From Cryomorphaceae bacterium 1068 (lineage in GTDB: Bacteria > Bacteroidota > Bacteroidia > Flavobacteriales_D > Cryomorphaceae), in NCBI GenBank assembly GCA_027214385.1, contig JAPVXR010000011.1:81654-145653 (forward strand): a stretch of DNA of 64,000 nucleotides. The letters run 5' to 3'. This document shows positions 45,353-54,883 of the stretch, piece after piece (positions within the stretch are counted from its first letter, which is position 1; each line of letters opens with the position of its first letter). The notes beneath the pieces were generated by a model, which searched no databases, had not been told where the DNA came from, and was given only the letters and a program-made list of their open reading frames with translations. The position numbers and the translations under genes were made by a program.

Positions 45353-46278
45353 CCCTTAAGCTTTTTCAGTTCATCTAAGATATAGGGAATTTTTCGGGTG
45401 TTGGCGAGGTCTTTCAGTTTTTCTCTTGATTCGGCTACGGGGCTGCCGAAATACGTTTTTCCTCCGTCCAATCCTTTCGAAACTCCCGTTTGGGCCAAAA
45501 CTACCGCACCCCTGCCAATGGTGATGTCACTTCTTACTCCAACCTGTCCCCATAATGTTACTCCCTCCTCTATGATCACGCAGCCGGCTATTCCTACTTG
45601 TGCTGCTATAAGGCACATCTTGCCGATCACGGTATCATGGCCTATATGTACCGCATTGTCAATTTTTGTCCCTTGACCAATCGTGGTAGCGCCAGTAACT
45701 CCTTTGTCAATCGTACATCCACAACCGATTTCAACATTATCCTCGATCACCACTTTTCCGCAACTATGCATCTTATTGAATCGATCATCTTTCTTATAGT
45801 AAAAGGCGTGACCACCAATTACCGTATTGGCATGAATTTCCACGTTATCTCCAATCTCAGCATTATCATAGATGACTACATTGGCGTGGATGGTGGTGTT
45901 GGCACCGATTGTTACTCGCTGACCGATCACAACTCCGGGCGCAATGGTTGCCGTGGGATCAATTTGCGGCTCAGGATTTTCCCAATTCTGCACCGGCATA
46001 AAGTGCTTATTCAGTAGATTGAAAACATCAAATGGTTTGGAGTGAATCAAAAGTCCTTTTCCTTCCGGAACTTCCACTTCTTTATCAATGATAATGGTCG
46101 TTGCAGCACTGTGAAGTGCCTTGTCGTAATACTTAGGATGATCCACAAAGACAACATCGCCATGCTCCACCACATGAATTTCATTTATTCCTGTGATGGG
46201 ATGACTGTCGGGACCTTTGAAGTCACAATTTCCTAGTTCGGCAATTTCTTTGAGCGTGTATGTGCGGGGTAATTTCAT
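45349..46278 (-). CDS. lpxD: UDP-3-O-acylglucosamine N-acyltransferase
   Basis: The 309-residue protein has an N-terminal uridine-binding-like domain and then the left-handed beta-helix repeats of hexapeptide acyltransferases (IGANTTIHANVVIYDNAEIGDNVEIHANTV). The HIGHDTVIG segment carries the likely catalytic His of LpxD. It adds the N-linked hydroxyacyl chain in lipid A synthesis. Bacteroidota often have two LpxD-like genes, so this may be a paralogue with a different role. It is followed, with a 4-bp overlap, by the SpoIIE-type gene. Confidence 0.75.
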   Translation of the reverse strand: MKLPRTYTLKEIAELGNCDFKGPDSHPITGINEIHVVEHGDVVFVDHPKYYDKALHSAATTIIIDKEVEVPEGKGLLIHSKPFDVFNLLNKHFMPVQNWENPEPQIDPTATIAPGVVIGQRVTIGANTTIHANVVIYDNAEIGDNVEIHANTVIGGHAFYYKKDDRFNKMHSCGKVVIEDNVEIGCGCTIDKGVTGATTIGQGTKIDNAVHIGHDTVIGKMCLIAAQVGIAGCVIIEEGVTLWGQVGVRSDITIGRGAVVLAQTGVSKGLDGGKTYFGSPVAESREKLKDLANTRKIPYILDELKKLKG

Positions 46279-46375
46279 TCTGGTGACATTGAAATGTAGT
46301 GCGAAGATAAGGGCCTTTTCAGTTTCCTTAACATTTCTCTTGCTTTACACACCTTTCCTGAGGCAAGTGAAAGTG

Positions 46376-46383
46376 TATATTTG
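46376..46383 (+). promoter_or_regulatory. -7 element of the M1 peptidase pair
   Basis: TATATTTG is a perfect TAnnTTTG. It overlaps a GTG at 46383 that could otherwise be read as a start codon, so the ATG at 46404 is the better start. Confidence 0.55.
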
Positions 46384-46403
46384 TGGCCAATTCAAAAGAT
46401 TTT

Positions 46404-48257
46404 ATGAGAATACTAGTCGGAATTGCGCTTCTTTTTTTCTGTACAGAAGCCATCTCGCAGGATACTTATTGGCAGCAGAAAGCAGAATATGAGATGGAAA
46501 TCGAGTTTGATGACTCGAATCATCGTTATGATGGAATACAGGAGCTGACTTACTTCAACAATTCTCCTGATACATTATTCAAAGCCTATTTCCATCTCTA
46601 CTACAATTCTTTTCAGCCCGAGAGTATGATGGATGTAAGATCCAGGACTATTGAAGATCCTGATCCCAGAGTGGCCGATCGGATCGCTCAATTGACTGAT
46701 GAAGAAATTGGATACCTGCGTGTTTCTTCACTTGAGCAAAATGGCCAATCTGTGGAATTTCGCGAAAGCGGGACCATTCTGGAAGTAGATCTGGCCAAGC
46801 CTATCCTTCCGGGAAAGAAGGCGAAATTCAATATGAGTTTTCAAGGTCAAGTGCCTGTGCAAATTCGCCGCTCCGGTAGATTCAATAAAGAGGGAGTGGC
46901 TTATAGCATGTCTCAATGGTATCCTAAAATCAGCGAGTACGACCATATGGGTTGGCATGCGGATCCATACATTGGAAGAGAGTTTCACGGAGTGTGGGGT
47001 GAGTTTGATATTAAAATCACCATTGATAGTGCCTATACTTTGGGAGGCACCGGAGTTTTAAAAAACCCACAAGAAATAGGACACGGCTACCAAGTACCCG
47101 AAAAGAAAATGAAGCGACCTGAAGGATCGAAGCTCACTTGGCACTTTGTGGCTGAGAATGTGCACGATTTTGTTTGGGCTGCCGATAAAGACTACGCCCA
47201 CGATAAGCAGGTCTTGAAAGATGGCACCGAGATTCACTACCTCTACAAAAACACGGAGGACCTGAGGACCAATTGGGGAAAGTTGAAGGACTATGTTCCA
47301 AGGATTTTTGACTATGCTTCAACGCACTTTGGCAAGTATCCCTATCCTCAATATTCGATCATTCAAGGGGGAGACGGAGGAATGGAGTACGCGATGGCAA
47401 CCTTAATTACGGGCCAAAGAAAATTCGGCAGTTTGGTAGGAGTTACTGTCCATGAGGTGATGCATTCTTGGTACCAGATGCTGCTCGCCACCAATGAAGG
47501 AATGTATCCATGGATGGACGAAGGCTTCACCTCTTTTGCTTCCAGCAAAGTAATGAGCCATCTCTTCAATCCCGATGAGGATACTCGACGCGGACGGTAT
47601 TATGATTCATACATCGCTCTGGCCAATAGTGGTTTGGAAGAACCAATGTCAAAAATGGCCGATCATTACAATACGAATTATGCTTACGGAGCTGCGGCTT
47701 ATTCCAAGGGAGCACTTTTCATTGCTCAATTGGGATACGTATTGGGCCAAGACAATCTTGACAATGGGATTCTGCGCTACTTCAATGAGTGGAGCTTTAA
47801 GCACCCTAGTCCAAATGATTTTGTTCATGTGATGGAGAAAGTCAGTGGCATTGAACTAAAATGGTATTTGAACTATATGCTCAATACTACTGAAGTGATC
47901 GATTATGCAGTAGAGGGAATTGAATCCAATGGAGGTCAAACCGAAATCAGCTTAAAGCGAATCGGAAACTTCCCCATGCCGATTGATCTCTACATCACTT
48001 ATTCAGATGGAACCACTGAAATGATCAATATTCCTTTACGAATGATGCGCGGATCCAAACCATCACCTGACGGGCTCGATTTCACAGTAGCTCCTGATTG
48101 GCCATGGACAAACCCTGAATACACACTTACCGTTGATAGAGCTTCAAGCGAAGTCGAGCGAGTTGAGATTGACTCCACCAAGCGCTTGGCTGATGTAAAT
48201 CCCAATAATAATATCTTGAATCTGACGGAAAAATTAGAGTCAAATCCCCCTAACTAA
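46404..48257 (+). CDS. M1 family metallopeptidase
   Basis: The 617-residue product has a signal peptide (MRILVGIALLFFCTEAISQ). The M1 zinc site is VHEVMHSW (H350, H354) with E373 in MDEGFTSF, spaced as HExxH-x18-E. A GGDGGMEYA segment is the substrate-binding GxMEN-like motif with Tyr in place of Asn. The N-terminal part is a beta saddle domain. It would cleave N-terminal residues from peptides in the periplasm or outside. It starts 28 bp after a promoter and ends 2 bp before the second M1 gene. Confidence 0.9.
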   Translation: MRILVGIALLFFCTEAISQDTYWQQKAEYEMEIEFDDSNHRYDGIQELTYFNNSPDTLFKAYFHLYYNSFQPESMMDVRSRTIEDPDPRVADRIAQLTDEEIGYLRVSSLEQNGQSVEFRESGTILEVDLAKPILPGKKAKFNMSFQGQVPVQIRRSGRFNKEGVAYSMSQWYPKISEYDHMGWHADPYIGREFHGVWGEFDIKITIDSAYTLGGTGVLKNPQEIGHGYQVPEKKMKRPEGSKLTWHFVAENVHDFVWAADKDYAHDKQVLKDGTEIHYLYKNTEDLRTNWGKLKDYVPRIFDYASTHFGKYPYPQYSIIQGGDGGMEYAMATLITGQRKFGSLVGVTVHEVMHSWYQMLLATNEGMYPWMDEGFTSFASSKVMSHLFNPDEDTRRGRYYDSYIALANSGLEEPMSKMADHYNTNYAYGAAAYSKGALFIAQLGYVLGQDNLDNGILRYFNEWSFKHPSPNDFVHVMEKVSGIELKWYLNYMLNTTEVIDYAVEGIESNGGQTEISLKRIGNFPMPIDLYITYSDGTTEMINIPLRMMRGSKPSPDGLDFTVAPDWPWTNPEYTLTVDRASSEVERVEIDSTKRLADVNPNNNILNLTEKLESNPPN

Positions 48258-48259
48258 CG

Positions 48260-50140
48260 ATGAAATTAAACCTTGCCCTTTTCACATTGGCCATTCTAAT
48301 GATGGCTTGTGAATCCGCTCAAAATACTTCCGTTGAAACCGAAAAAACTCAACCTATGGAAACCAAGTACGCTGATGATACCCACAGTTTCTCAAAACCG
48401 AATGACGTGGCGGTTACCCATATCAGCTTGGATTTGATGGTAAGTTTCGAAGATCGAATAATTTCAGGAACCGTCGTATACAACATAGAGCGTAATACTC
48501 AGGGAGACTTGATCCTCGATACTGATGGACTTACAATAACCGCAGCACGTGATGCTGCCACCAACAAGGAACTACAGTTTAGCCTGAATGAAGGTGATGA
48601 CTATGGCAACGAACTCGTCATTGAATTAAACGACGAGACCAAAAAGGTGGCGGTTGATTATTCTACCTCTCCCGATGCAGCAGCTCTCCTCTGGATGGAT
48701 CCTGAGCAGACCAACGACGGTAAGGCTCCTTTCCTATTTACTCAAGGTCAAGCTATTTTGACACGTTCATGGATTCCCATTCAAGATTCACCTGCTGTGC
48801 GAGTGACCTATGATGCGAAGGTTACCGTGCCAAGTGGTATGATGGCGTTGATGAGTGCCGAGAACCCAACCGAGATGAATGAAGATGGCGTTTATGAGTT
48901 CAAAATGGACAAGCCGATTCCTCCTTATTTGATGGCATTGGCAGTTGGCGATCTCGCATTTGAGTCACTCGGAGAGCATACAGGTGTTTATGCCGAGCCC
49001 GGAATGCTGGCAGCTTCGGCTTATGAATTTGCCGATATGGAAAAAATGCTCTTAGCAGCTGAGGAGCTTTATGGCCCATATAGCTGGGGTCGATACGATG
49101 TTTTAGTGCTGCCCCCGGGCTTCCCTTTCGGGGGAATGGAAAATCCTAAACTCACCTTTGCAACGCCCACCATCATTGCAGGCGATCGATCGCTTACTTC
49201 TTTGATCGCACACGAGTTGGCACACAGCTGGAGCGGAAACTTGGTAACCAATGCCACATGGGATGACTTCTGGTTGAACGAAGGATTTACCGTTTACTTC
49301 GAGAAGAGAATCATGGAGTCACTTTATGGAGAGAGTTATGCCAGTATGCTCAATGAGCTAGGCTACCAAGACCTGCAGCATACATTGGCTGAGCTAGGCG
49401 AAGAAAGCCCCGATACGCACTTAAAGCTCAATCTCGACGGTCGAAATCCGGATGACGGAATGACGGATATCGCCTACGAAAAAGGGTACTTGTTCCTCCG
49501 ATGGTTAGAGTCAATAGTAGGAAGGGAGCGCTTCGATGCTTTCTTGAAAAATTACTTTGAGAAGAATGCTTTCCACACAATGACCACCGAGTCATTTATA
49601 GAATACCTAAATGCCAATCTCCTCAATGAATTGGACGAAAAGCCCGATTTAGATCAGTGGATTTACTCTTCGGGTTTACCCGCAGATCACCTTGTTCCTG
49701 AGTCTACTCGCTTTGATGCTGTAGATAGCGCTAGAGTTGCCTGGATGGATGGAGCGACTTCCACTGAAGAGTTACCTACAGCAGAATGGAGCACCCACGA
49801 GTGGCTGCACTTTTTGAGAGGAATTCCCGAAAATGTCGGTAAAGAACGTTTAGCGGATTTGGATCAGGCATTCAACCTGACTGATTCAAAGAATAGTGAG
49901 ATTACTGCAGTTTGGTTTGAGAAGGCTATTGAGAATGATTATCAAGTAGCATTTCCTCAACTGGAAATGTTTCTGATGAAAGTAGGCCGTAGAAAGTTTC
50001 TTAAACCACTTTACACGAAGTTGGCCGAAACGCCCGAGCACAAAATTTGGGCAGAAAAAGTTTACGCCAAAGCACGCGGAAATTACCACGCAGTGTCCGT
50101 AAATACCATTGACGAAATTCTTGGTTGGCAAAAGAGTTAA
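48260..50140 (+). CDS. M1 aminopeptidase, leukotriene A4 hydrolase-like
   Basis: The 626-residue product has a lipoprotein-type signal (FTLAILMMACESAQ). The motifs GGMENPKLTF, then HELAHSW (H318, H322) and WLNEGFT (E341) are complete, and the stretch from GGMEN to LNEGFTVY closely resembles leukotriene A4 hydrolases, which are aminopeptidases with an epoxide hydrolase activity in animals. A C-terminal helical region follows, as in that group. In bacteria the peptidase role is the likely one. It starts 2 bp after the first M1 gene, so the pair is an operon. Confidence 0.9.
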   Translation: MKLNLALFTLAILMMACESAQNTSVETEKTQPMETKYADDTHSFSKPNDVAVTHISLDLMVSFEDRIISGTVVYNIERNTQGDLILDTDGLTITAARDAATNKELQFSLNEGDDYGNELVIELNDETKKVAVDYSTSPDAAALLWMDPEQTNDGKAPFLFTQGQAILTRSWIPIQDSPAVRVTYDAKVTVPSGMMALMSAENPTEMNEDGVYEFKMDKPIPPYLMALAVGDLAFESLGEHTGVYAEPGMLAASAYEFADMEKMLLAAEELYGPYSWGRYDVLVLPPGFPFGGMENPKLTFATPTIIAGDRSLTSLIAHELAHSWSGNLVTNATWDDFWLNEGFTVYFEKRIMESLYGESYASMLNELGYQDLQHTLAELGEESPDTHLKLNLDGRNPDDGMTDIAYEKGYLFLRWLESIVGRERFDAFLKNYFEKNAFHTMTTESFIEYLNANLLNELDEKPDLDQWIYSSGLPADHLVPESTRFDAVDSARVAWMDGATSTEELPTAEWSTHEWLHFLRGIPENVGKERLADLDQAFNLTDSKNSEITAVWFEKAIENDYQVAFPQLEMFLMKVGRRKFLKPLYTKLAETPEHKIWAEKVYAKARGNYHAVSVNTIDEILGWQKS

Positions 50141-50224
50141 TAAAGTATAGCCGTTCATTCCTTTCTTGATTTTGGTTGAATTTTTATTGGAACGTTTTCC
50201 TATATTACCTCCTTTAAAACGCCA

Positions 50225-50989
50225 ATGATGAAATTGAAAGGTCTTGCCGCATCTATTGCTCTAAGCGGAGTTCTGGTTTTTTTTACTTTTTCGGAAACTA
50301 AAGCACAAAATTTTGGGGTTGGAATCTCACCCGAGATTTCTTACCGAAATTTGGTGAAAACCGACTTCGTCCCCGGCATTGATGAATTCATCGACGAGAG
50401 CAATGCACTGAGCGAATCGATCATTGGTGTGACAGCTGAGGCCTTTTTCGTAAAACCGTTCGCTCGGAACATGTATTTTGAAACCGGTGTCAGTTTTTCC
50501 AGAGATGGATATAACTCCTTTGTGAAGGATTTGAGCTACGAATCTCTTTTGGCCTTAGGACTCGTGAATTCTGAAGATCCGGGTTTTGAATCGACAAAAG
50601 AGATCGAAACGCAGAATCGATTTCTAGCTGTTGGGATTCCTCTGAGATTGGCCTACGTTTCCAATGGAAAGAAAGTAAGGTTTACGTGGGCACTTGGCTT
50701 AACCCCCGAATATTTACTCGAGTCGTCTTCCACACGGATCTATCGATTTGAATCAGGTCAGGAAGAGTCTTTTGACACAGACTTCGAATCCAACCCAGCT
50801 GATTTTAACTTGACTGCTTCAGCTAGTGCAGGAGTAGAGTTGGCTATTGATCGTCAATCTGCCATTCGAATCGAACCCATCGTGCGTTACGCTGCATTTC
50901 CCACATTCGACGAGTCTGCTTACGAAGTCAATCTTTTCTCTTACGGATTAAGCGTTAAGTACTTTTTTAAGCTCAATCTACAGTACTGA
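50225..50989 (+). CDS. PorT-family outer-membrane beta-barrel protein
   Basis: The 254-residue product has a signal peptide (to about residue 28, FSETKAQ) and a beta-barrel of amphipathic strands from the start of the mature chain (FGVGISPEISYRNLV) to the end (LFSYGLSVKYFFKLNLQY, terminal aromatic). PorT-like proteins are common in Bacteroidota; most have no known role. The gene stands alone, with its 3' end overlapping the convergent acyltransferase by 17 bp. Confidence 0.75.
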   Translation: MMKLKGLAASIALSGVLVFFTFSETKAQNFGVGISPEISYRNLVKTDFVPGIDEFIDESNALSESIIGVTAEAFFVKPFARNMYFETGVSFSRDGYNSFVKDLSYESLLALGLVNSEDPGFESTKEIETQNRFLAVGIPLRLAYVSNGKKVRFTWALGLTPEYLLESSSTRIYRFESGQEESFDTDFESNPADFNLTASASAGVELAIDRQSAIRIEPIVRYAAFPTFDESAYEVNLFSYGLSVKYFFKLNLQY

Positions 50990-52118
50990 TTGTATTGAAG
51001 TTCTTTACCGGGTTGGCGTACATGTTGAGAAGGAAGTAACGATCTTCTTTAGAATTTAATCCAAGAATTTCCAATTGCTTCTCCATTCTGGACATAAATG
51101 CACCCTTCTGTTCTTCCGTGTAATGAGGAGAATTTGAATTTCCTTGCAAGAGGTCAAAAGCGATATAATTGGTTGGCCAAAGCTTGTACTGACCGTAAAC
51201 TTTTTGATCGATTATTTCACCCAACTCCTTGAGCTTATCGTTGGGACTTGTGAAGTCGATCAAGTGATTTAGCTCTTCACCCAACGGCTTACCTATGCTG
51301 AGGTGAATTCGCCCTTTGTAGCCTGTAAGACCCGTAAGGATGCTGTTGTAATCTTCTCCCTGTTGTTTCTCGTATTTTTTTTCTGCGGCCAATGCTTTTA
51401 ACTCGGGAATTTTCAAAACATCACAAGGATCGTATTCATATGAAATGGCAACCGGAGTGATATTCAATTCGCGGAAGCACTGACTTAATGGCTTTTCGCA
51501 ATTGATACTCAACATCTTCAAAAGTCCGGGCTGGGTTTTGTCGATGCCATCTTTGGTTCTTCCTTCTCGTTGAGCAATCCAAACATTTGTATCCCTCTCA
51601 CATATTGAGTGGTGAATGTAATTGGACAAGTTGACGGAGTTTTCATAGAACTCTCTTGCCGTAGTATTCCGCTTAACGGTAAAGTTCTTATTCATTTTGG
51701 TGAGGTCTCTCACCAATTCTTCTTCTAGCAGATTGCTGCCAATTGCAGTTTCAAAGGTCCCCAAACCTGCCTCGTATAGCATGATGTTGAGAATCGCTGA
51801 ATCCAAAATTATATCGCGGTGGTTCGAGATAAAAAGATGAGCACCCTTTGATTTGATATTCTCCAGACCACTGACTGAAATGCTATCGGTCGTTTCATTG
51901 ACCAGCTTTCGCATCGCAGGGTAGGCTACTTTTGCTTGAAAATCTGCAATGGTCCTTACCGAGGCGACACGCTCCTTGATGGGTTCAAGAGGCTCGTCGG
52001 GATAGACGTAACGAAGAAGATTCGTAAAACTTTTATCTCGGAGAATTCGGCTGATGACTTCAGGTACTTCTTCATCCCGATAAGGTCGAATGTCCTCAAA
52101 TGTACCGTTTGCTGGCAT
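50973..52118 (-). CDS. PlsC-like acyltransferase
   Basis: The 381-residue protein contains LFISNHRDIILD (H100, D102, D106) and later WIAQREGRTKDG, as in glycerolipid acyltransferases. In PlsC enzymes the catalytic motif is HxxxxD; here Asp stands 2 and 6 positions after His, a spacing seen in a Bacteroidota subfamily. The ATG at 52118 is preferred over an upstream start at 52220, because the extra 34 residues lack family character and a near-perfect minus-strand -7 element (52136-52143) lies between. It would use acyl donors in membrane lipid synthesis; the acceptor is not certain. Confidence 0.75.
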   Translation of the reverse strand: MPANGTFEDIRPYRDEEVPEVISRILRDKSFTNLLRYVYPDEPLEPIKERVASVRTIADFQAKVAYPAMRKLVNETTDSISVSGLENIKSKGAHLFISNHRDIILDSAILNIMLYEAGLGTFETAIGSNLLEEELVRDLTKMNKNFTVKRNTTAREFYENSVNLSNYIHHSICERDTNVWIAQREGRTKDGIDKTQPGLLKMLSINCEKPLSQCFRELNITPVAISYEYDPCDVLKIPELKALAAEKKYEKQQGEDYNSILTGLTGYKGRIHLSIGKPLGEELNHLIDFTSPNDKLKELGEIIDQKVYGQYKLWPTNYIAFDLLQGNSNSPHYTEEQKGAFMSRMEKQLEILGLNSKEDRYFLLNMYANPVKNFNTISTVD

Positions 52119-52202
52119 AGTAGATTGTAGGCATGCGAAAGTAAGTATTCTATGATTAAGGAAGGTTTCTTCCTTTCGAAACCTCCGTAATTTGCGAAAA
52201 CT

Positions 52203-52210
52203 TAACTTTG
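52203..52210 (+). promoter_or_regulatory. -7 element directly before the helicase start codon
   Basis: TAACTTTG is a perfect TAnnTTTG ending 4 bp before the ATG at 52215. If used, the mRNA would have a very short leader or none. Confidence 0.4.
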
Positions 52211-52214
52211 ACCG

Positions 52215-53483
52215 ATGCAAAACGGATTCAAAGATCTAAAAGTCACACGCCAATTCATTGATGCTTTGGAGGGTATGGGAATCACCGAGCCTACAGAGAT
52301 TCAGGCAAAAGGTATTCCACCCGCCATTTCGGGACAAGATGTGCTGGGAATCGCTCAGACGGGTAGTGGAAAAACATTGGCATTTTTGCTTCCCTTGGTC
52401 ATGAAAATCAAACAAGCGGGCGATGGAAGACCTCAAGCTTTGATTATGGCTCCTGCCAAAGAATTGGCCATTCAGATATTCGATGTTCTTACGGCGCTCA
52501 CAGTAAATACAAATATCAGAAGTATCTGCTTGTATGGAGGAGTAGGCAAGACAGTCCAAGCGAAGTCGCTAGAAGACGGTTGCGAGATTATTGTGGCTAC
52601 ACCTGGTCGATTTCTAGATTTATACAGCTATGGTTTTGTTGAGTTGAAGTCAGTTAGGACGCTCATCCTTGATGAAGCCGACCGTCTGATGGAGATGGGA
52701 TTTTTAAGTCAATTCAAATCCTTGCTCGAAGTCATTCCCACAAAGAGACAAAATCTCCTCTTTTCGGCCACTTTTCCCGAAAGGGTGAAGTATATGGCTG
52801 ATGAGTTTTTGGAGTACCCTACACGAGTAGAAGGTTCCATGAAAGAGAAACCCGTGGAGAAGCTCGACCAGCGATGGATGCGGGTGGAGAACTTTCGTTC
52901 GAAGCTCAACCTGTTGCTACACCTTTTTGAAGAAGAAGAGTGGAATAGAGTGATTGTCTTCTGCCGTACCAAAGATTCAGCCACAAGGGTTTCTGCTTTT
53001 CTCTCGCGAAAGGAGATAGGAGATGTACGTGTGCTACACGCCAATAAAGCCCAAAATACCCGCATCAATGCGATGGAAGATTTCCGAAAAGGGGAAGTGC
53101 GTGTGCTCGTAACCACCGATGTAACTTCCCGCGGAATAGACGTGGCCAATGTGAGTCATGTGGTCAATTTTGAAGTTCCGAAAGTTCCCGAAGACTACCT
53201 CCACCGTGTCGGGAGAACCGCTCGGATCCATAAAGAAGGAATGGCGCTGACTCTGGCCAACAAAGCCGAAGAATTTTTGATCAAAAAAATTGAGACCTTT
53301 TTAGGAGAATTTATCCCACTGGAGCCTTGGCCCGAAGCAGTAGAAATAGGAGAAGAGCTACCTGGCGAATCCAGAGAACTGGCCCGCGAGCTCGATGCCT
53401 ACAAGCAGAAAGCCGATCCGAATTTCAAAGGAGCTTTTCACAAAAGGCAGAAAGGAAAGAAGAAAAAGAAGGGGCGACGCTAG
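52215..53483 (+). CDS. DEAD-box RNA helicase
   Basis: The 422-residue protein has the full set of helicase motifs: the Q-motif region (FKDLKVTRQFIDALE, PTEIQ), motif I AQTGSGKT (K53), the Ia segment PAKELA in place of the usual PTRELA, motif II DEAD (D153-D156), motif III SAT, and HRVGRTAR as motif VI. The C-terminus is a basic tail (KGKKKKKGRR). It unwinds short RNA duplexes with ATP, probably in ribosome assembly or mRNA turnover. Its 3' end overlaps the convergent OmpA gene by 4 bp. Confidence 0.95.
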   Translation: MQNGFKDLKVTRQFIDALEGMGITEPTEIQAKGIPPAISGQDVLGIAQTGSGKTLAFLLPLVMKIKQAGDGRPQALIMAPAKELAIQIFDVLTALTVNTNIRSICLYGGVGKTVQAKSLEDGCEIIVATPGRFLDLYSYGFVELKSVRTLILDEADRLMEMGFLSQFKSLLEVIPTKRQNLLFSATFPERVKYMADEFLEYPTRVEGSMKEKPVEKLDQRWMRVENFRSKLNLLLHLFEEEEWNRVIVFCRTKDSATRVSAFLSRKEIGDVRVLHANKAQNTRINAMEDFRKGEVRVLVTTDVTSRGIDVANVSHVVNFEVPKVPEDYLHRVGRTARIHKEGMALTLANKAEEFLIKKIETFLGEFIPLEPWPEAVEIGEELPGESRELARELDAYKQKADPNFKGAFHKRQKGKKKKKGRR

Positions 53484-54883
53484 TTATCCCTCTCAAAGAA
53501 GATCTCCACCCTTCGATTTAATGACCGTCCTTCTTCCGTCAAGTTCGATGCATAAGGTTGGCTTTTCCCAAAGCCTTGTGTTTTGATTCGGTCCGGTTCC
53601 ACACCGTTTATGACCAACCACTCCTTGGTAGACGCGGCTCGATTTTCACTCAGGGTTTGATTATACGCATCAGAAGCTACCGCATCGGTGTGTCCGTCTA
53701 TACGCACGCGTATGTCTTGATTCTCGTCCAATACCTCGGCAACGTCATCAAGTACTTCGACATATTTCGCCGTAATATTGAACTTGTCGTACTCAAAATA
53801 AACGAATCGAATCACTGTATTTTTGTCCAGCATCTCTTCTCTCGTCAAAGACTCTATCGTTCTATCTTTCGATTCTTCTCCGTCGATTTCAATGATAAGC
53901 ACTGGATCTCTTTTCGGCTTCGGAGTATTATCAACCACTTCCAGACTATCGGCCACCTCCTCTACGATTTCTTCAATTTCTTCAATGAGTGATTCAATTT
54001 TCACTTCAGTCACGTAGAGATTTGAAAGAGAGTCATTGCGATTGCTCGAAAAGTAGGCCGTACTGTCTGTCGCCATGAAGAAATACGCATCAAAAGCAGT
54101 TGAGTTGAAATCGGCCTTTCTGGGTAACGTCCAGTTCCCCCAATCTTGTGCTACGCGTTTGGAGTAGTAGATATCGTAATTATCGTCAGTTCCGCGCCCA
54201 TTGGTAGAAAAGAACAACAGTTCGGTCACTGGATCAAAGAAGGGGCTGATTTCATTAAGCGTACTATTGATGGCGGCGCCCAAACTCGTCGGTGTTCCCC
54301 ACGTCTCTCCGATTTTTTCACTTACGTAAAGGTCATTTCCCAAGCTATCCACATCGGAGGTGGGCAGTGTCCAAAGAATAAAAGACTCATCGGGAGCCAC
54401 GTAAGCGCTATAGAATGTTCCGAGTATTTCCAATCCGGGAATCTCAATCGCCACGGGAGTAGACCAAGTTTTCTCGACCTCATCGTATTCGCTGGTCGAC
54501 AAACCCGGAATGGATTCTTCTTCCGTAGTCATCTCATTTAAGAGATAGAGCTTCATTCCATCATTGGTAATACCTACAACGGCATTACTCCATTCATCGT
54601 TCAGCGATTTTACCGACTCGGCGTTGGTGTATTCACCATTTGTAAGACTAGACGTCCAGATATCCTGACCCGAGTATTTTCCGCCTGCGTTCTCGGGATG
54701 AAATGTCCGCGCAAAATAGAGGGTGCTCAGGTCGCTGCTCAAGATTGGCAGCCCTTCTTCAGCCGATGAGTTGATAGAGTTCGGCAGCTTCTGAGGAGTG
54801 CTGAAACTGATGGTATCCTGCTGGGCAAAAGCTTGGCTAAGCAGCATTACCCCTAAAGTGAAAAGCGATAATTTTCTAGCCAT
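53480..54883 (-). CDS. OmpA-family protein with propeller-like repeats
   Basis: The 467-residue product has a signal peptide (to residue 20, SQAFAQ), a propeller-like part (about 25-300; LSTLYFARTFHPE, ILWTLPTSDVDS, FFSTNGRGTDDNYDIYYS) and a C-terminal OmpA domain (about 355-467; FEYDKFNITAKY, IRVRIDGHTDAVAS, LSENRAASTKEWL). The OmpA domain binds peptidoglycan, so the protein links the outer membrane to the wall. It is the last gene of the adhesin operon and its start overlaps the PorP/SprF stop by 1 bp (TAATG). Confidence 0.85.
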   Translation of the reverse strand: MARKLSLFTLGVMLLSQAFAQQDTISFSTPQKLPNSINSSAEEGLPILSSDLSTLYFARTFHPENAGGKYSGQDIWTSSLTNGEYTNAESVKSLNDEWSNAVVGITNDGMKLYLLNEMTTEEESIPGLSTSEYDEVEKTWSTPVAIEIPGLEILGTFYSAYVAPDESFILWTLPTSDVDSLGNDLYVSEKIGETWGTPTSLGAAINSTLNEISPFFDPVTELLFFSTNGRGTDDNYDIYYSKRVAQDWGNWTLPRKADFNSTAFDAYFFMATDSTAYFSSNRNDSLSNLYVTEVKIESLIEEIEEIVEEVADSLEVVDNTPKPKRDPVLIIEIDGEESKDRTIESLTREEMLDKNTVIRFVYFEYDKFNITAKYVEVLDDVAEVLDENQDIRVRIDGHTDAVASDAYNQTLSENRAASTKEWLVINGVEPDRIKTQGFGKSQPYASNLTEEGRSLNRRVEIFFERDN

